Positions 61,205 to 64,000 of a DNA stretch of 64,000 nt are shown in pieces. The stretch comes from Lentzea pudingi (GTDB lineage: Bacteria; Actinomycetota; Actinomycetes; Mycobacteriales; Pseudonocardiaceae). The stretch lies in NCBI RefSeq assembly GCF_014646255.1, contig NZ_BMNC01000003.1, positions 806,001-870,000 of the forward strand, read 5' to 3'. How positions within the stretch are numbered: position 1 is the stretch's first letter; every line of letters starts with the position of its first letter. The position numbers were made by a program, and so were the translations under genes. The notes beneath the pieces were generated by a model that was not told the origin of the DNA, did no database searches, and was given only the letters and a program-made list of their open reading frames with translations.

Positions 61205-63330
61205 CAAACCAACGTCCTAGGCCTTACCGCGTTCGCGCGGTCCACCAATGCGATCCGTTCCTCCGGCGTGGCCGCGAACCGGGCAAGCGTGCGGTAGCGC
61301 GCCTCTAGACCCAGCCGAAGCTCGTGTTCGGAGAGTGCACAGTCCAGCACCTTGCCCTCGGCGGCCTGATTGCGGGTCACGTAGTCGTACGCCGCCTCCA
61401 GCACCTCCGCCGACAGCTGCGTGTGCGAGTGGACGTCGATGTCCAAGGCGTGCAAGCGTTCCCCGGCCGCGACGAGGTCCTCCGCGGCGCAGTCGCCGAG
61501 CTGCGCGCGTACCGCCGCGATCTGCGCCGGCAAGTGTTGTGAAGATGTGTCCGGAACGGACAACAGCACCTCGACCGCCCGAGAACGGTCACCGCACGCG
61601 AGCAGCACCCGTGCCAGCCCGAACGCCGCCGACACGTACGCGTGGTCCGTGCGCCACACCAGCTCGTACCAGCCCACCGCAGACTTCAGGTCACCGACGG
61701 CCTCGCAGCACACGCCCAGCGCCAGCTTCGGCGCCGCCTCACCCGGCACCGCCGAGCACACCGCGTCGAAGAACCGCAGCGCGTCCCCCGCGCGCCCGTC
61801 GACCAGCGCCGCGAGGCCCCGGTACCAGTCGGGCCGCCAGTCCTCGGCGGGGTCGAGCTCCGGCTCGTCGAACATCGACGGCGCCGTCAGCGACTCCAGC
61901 TCCCGCATCGCCGCCGCGGTGTCACCGGACTCGATCAGCACCCGCACGATCCGCAGCCGCACCTCCACCGTCACTTCCGGTGCCTTGCGCAGGCCCTCCG
62001 GATCCGACGTCGTCGCCGTCGCCAGCCACGAGGCGGCCGCGTCGGAGGTGCTCACGCTGGGCGCGGGCAACGCCAGCGCCACCTCGGCCAGGTCGAGCTC
62101 GCCCTCCACGCCGAAGCGGCGGCGTTCCGGCGTGAACTGCCGCGACGACCCCGGCCTCGGCACGCCGTCCTCGATCGCCAGCACCTCGCGCAGCACGCCC
62201 GTGAGCTGCTCGGCCATGTCCTGCGCGGAGCAGAACCGCAGCTCGGGGTTCGGGTTCGTGGCGCGCAGCAGCAGCCGGTGGAACGAGGTGAACCGGCCCA
62301 GCAGCGGCTGCTCCTCCACCGTGGGCAGCCGGTCCTTGCCGGCGCCGCGGAAGTCGAACGGGAAGCTCATCACCGCCAGCGCGCGGCCGACCGTGTAGAT
62401 GTCGGAGAACACCGACGGGCCGATCGCGCGGATCTCCGGCGCCTGGTAGCCGATCGTGCCGTAGATGGGGGAGTGGTGGTCGTCGATGCGGCGCACCGCG
62501 CCCAGGTCGATCAGCTTGAGCTGCTCCTCGGTGTGGATCATGTTGTCCGGCTTGAAGTCGCAGTACAGCAGGCCCACGCCGTGCAGGTAGCCGACCGCGG
62601 GCAGGATCTCCAGCACGTACGCGATGGCCTGCGCCAGCGGCAACGCCTCGTCACCGCGGCCCTCCCGGCGCCGGCGCGTGATCATGTCCTTGATCGACTC
62701 GCCGCCGACGTACTCCATCACGATGTACTCGACGAGCTTGCCGCTGGCCTTGTTCTCGTGGCGGATGAAGTTGTGGATCTTCACGATGTTCGGGTGCTCG
62801 ACCTCCGCGAGGAACCGGCGTTCCGCGAGCGCCGCCGCCATCGCGTCCGCGTCACCGGAGTCGAGCAGGCCCTTGAGCACCACCCACCGGTCGCTCACCG
62901 CGTGGTCGAGCGCCAGGTACAGCCACCCCAGGCCACCGTGCGCGAGGCACCCGAGCACCTCGTACTGGTCGTGCAGCACCTCGCCCGGCGCGAGCTTCGG
63001 CGTGAACGAGTACGCGTGCCCGCACTGCGGGCAGAACCCCTCCACCCGGCCCGGTTTGCCGCCGCCCTGCCGCCCGACCTTCTTGCCGCACTTCGAGCAG
63101 AACCGCTTCGCCTCCGGCACCTCGGGGTTCTCCAGGACCGCGGTCTTCGGGTCCCGGTAGGGCACCCGCGGCACCTCGACCAGTCCCGCGCCCAGCCGGC
63201 CGCGGCTCATCGACCGGGCGCTGCCGCGGCGCGTGCGGCCCGAGCTCGACCGCGACACCTCCTGCGACACCGACCAGGGCGCGGTCCCCGGCGCCGTCGA
63301 CGGCCCGGTCTCGGGCAGTTCCTCGCTCAT
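61204..63330 (-). CDS. pknG: Serine/threonine protein kinase PknG
   Basis: 708 aa from ATG 63328-63330, preceded by a G-rich ribosome site. The order matches mycobacterial PknG: disordered N-terminus with basic Ser-rich stretch (SRSSSGRTRRGSARSMSRG), rubredoxin-like zinc domain (FCSKCGKKVG at about 78, GFCPQCGHAY at about 99), kinase domain with Lys at about 153 (VVLKGLL), catalytic loop YCDFKPDNMI, DLG instead of DFG, then C-terminal TPR region. PknG phosphorylates FHA regulators such as GarA/OdhI and tunes glutamate and TCA metabolism (family knowledge). It lies between the GlnH-like binding protein and the PP2C gene. Confidence 0.96.
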   Translation of the reverse strand: MSEELPETGPSTAPGTAPWSVSQEVSRSSSGRTRRGSARSMSRGRLGAGLVEVPRVPYRDPKTAVLENPEVPEAKRFCSKCGKKVGRQGGGKPGRVEGFCPQCGHAYSFTPKLAPGEVLHDQYEVLGCLAHGGLGWLYLALDHAVSDRWVVLKGLLDSGDADAMAAALAERRFLAEVEHPNIVKIHNFIRHENKASGKLVEYIVMEYVGGESIKDMITRRRREGRGDEALPLAQAIAYVLEILPAVGYLHGVGLLYCDFKPDNMIHTEEQLKLIDLGAVRRIDDHHSPIYGTIGYQAPEIRAIGPSVFSDIYTVGRALAVMSFPFDFRGAGKDRLPTVEEQPLLGRFTSFHRLLLRATNPNPELRFCSAQDMAEQLTGVLREVLAIEDGVPRPGSSRQFTPERRRFGVEGELDLAEVALALPAPSVSTSDAAASWLATATTSDPEGLRKAPEVTVEVRLRIVRVLIESGDTAAAMRELESLTAPSMFDEPELDPAEDWRPDWYRGLAALVDGRAGDALRFFDAVCSAVPGEAAPKLALGVCCEAVGDLKSAVGWYELVWRTDHAYVSAAFGLARVLLACGDRSRAVEVLLSVPDTSSQHLPAQIAAVRAQLGDCAAEDLVAAGERLHALDIDVHSHTQLSAEVLEAAYDYVTRNQAAEGKVLDCALSEHELRLGLEARYRTLARFAATPEERIALVDRANAVRPRTLV

Positions 63331-63341
63331 CAGCGCCCCCT

Positions 63342-64000
63342 TCAGTCCCGATAACGCGCGGCCGGCGGCGACGGTGCCGGGCCCAGCGGCGTGAGCCACC
63401 GCCCGTAGATCCCGCCCCACGTGCCGTCCGCGCGCATCCGCTCCAGCACACCGTTGACGAACCGGACCAGGTCGTCCTGCCCCTTCGGGATCCCGACCCC
63501 GTACGACTCGTCGGTGAATCGCGCCCCCACGACCTCGGTGTACGGGTCCTGCGCCGCCAGCCCCGCGAGGATCGTGTCGTCGGTCGAGATCGCGTCCGTC
63601 TGCCCCTGCTGCAGCATCACCAGGCAGTCCGTCCAGTTCGGCACGCTCACCGTCGTCTTCGCGCGGCCCACCACGTTGCCCAGCGACGTCGACCCCGACG
63701 CCACGCACACCCGCTTGTCCCCGAGCCCCTCCACGCCGGTGATCCCGGAGTTGCGGCGCACCAGCACCCGTTGCCCGGCCTGGTAGTAGACCTGCGAGAA
63801 CGCGACGCTCTCGAGCCGCTCGCAGGTGATCGTCATCGTGCGGACCACGACGTCGACCGCGCCGCTCTGCAGCATCGGGATGCGCTCCGCGGCCGTGACG
63901 ACCTTGAACTGGACCTTCTTCTCGTCACCGAACACGGCCTTCGCGATCTGGCGCGCCACGTCGACGTCGAAGCCCTCGATCTCGCCGGTGAACGAGTTGC
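63342..64000 (-). CDS. glnH: GlnH-like amino-acid-binding protein, partial (runs off the right edge)
   Basis: About 219 residues are visible; the N-terminus with its expected lipoprotein signal lies beyond 64000. It is a periplasmic binding protein of the amino-acid type: TGEIEGFDVDVARQIAKAVFGDE, TAAERIPMLQSGAVDVVVRTMTITCERLESVAFSQVYY, GSTSLGNV, DDTILAGLAAQDPYTEVVG, YGVGIPKGQDDLVRFVNGVLE. Its stop is 11 bp before the pknG start, so both are in one operon. In mycobacteria GlnH binds aspartate/glutamate and signals through GlnX to PknG (established). glnX is expected just outside the window. Confidence 0.93.
   Translation of the reverse strand, partial: NSFTGEIEGFDVDVARQIAKAVFGDEKKVQFKVVTAAERIPMLQSGAVDVVVRTMTITCERLESVAFSQVYYQAGQRVLVRRNSGITGVEGLGDKRVCVASGSTSLGNVVGRAKTTVSVPNWTDCLVMLQQGQTDAISTDDTILAGLAAQDPYTEVVGARFTDESYGVGIPKGQDDLVRFVNGVLERMRADGTWGGIYGRWLTPLGPAPSPPAARYRD

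Noticed and set aside
1..64000. CRISPR array
   Set aside because: No series of regularly spaced identical repeats was seen anywhere on either strand.

Overview
The window is high-GC DNA with strong GC3 bias, frequent GTG and TTG starts, 4-bp stop/start overlaps and dense operons. Together with a PknG kinase, F420-type LLM oxidoreductase, MmyB-type regulator, ECF42 sigma factor and the MSMEG_4193-type histidine phosphatase, this points to an actinomycete, most likely a mycelial Pseudonocardiales-type organism (inference from gene content; no 16S or other marker is present).

Layout. 1-2980: a 3' fragment of an unidentified gene, then a minus-strand signalling operon with a receiver-only regulator (2981-3352), a membrane histidine kinase and a LuxR-type regulator. 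3464-12705: four large or odd genes of unknown function in two convergent pairs, the least explained part of the window. 12706-18834: a decayed zone with an SGNH-hydrolase remnant, a frameshifted IS, a STAND ATPase gene cut by a second IS, an AbrB-like gene whose end is replaced by that IS, a tRNA-Leu(GAG) and a multiply frameshifted squalene-cyclase-like pseudogene.

18831-22160: an ABC exporter plus DesKR-like two-component system in one overlapping minus-strand operon. 22229-25874: LysR regulator with divergent GAP/Sap-type exporter, a PucR-type regulator and a secreted protein. 25901-32051: plus-strand run of a frameshifted glutaminase, M20 peptidase, SDR, alpha/beta hydrolase and two paralogous membrane proteins. 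32032-40246: an HTH-STAND-WD40 protein, MmyB-type regulator, two aldo/keto reductases, a lipoprotein with DUF5703 partner, a 70-bp-arm inverted repeat, and a shared promoter motif present three times.

40319-50549: LLM oxidoreductase/UppP/histidine phosphatase operon, ECF42 sigma/YCII pair, SnoaL-like protein, tyrosine recombinase coupled to threonine aldolase, DUF4180 protein, an alpha/beta hydrolase pseudogene with an internal inversion, an adenosine-deaminase-like enzyme and a DUF4240 pair. 50991-64000: hrpA helicase, a LacI-controlled sugar ABC transporter, a membrane alpha/beta hydrolase, and a PP2C phosphatase-PknG-GlnH group continuing past the right edge.

Genes that clearly work together are the exporter/two-component operon, the sugar transporter with its divergent LacI repressor and operators, the sigma/YCII pair, and the amino-acid-sensing GlnH-PknG-PP2C module.
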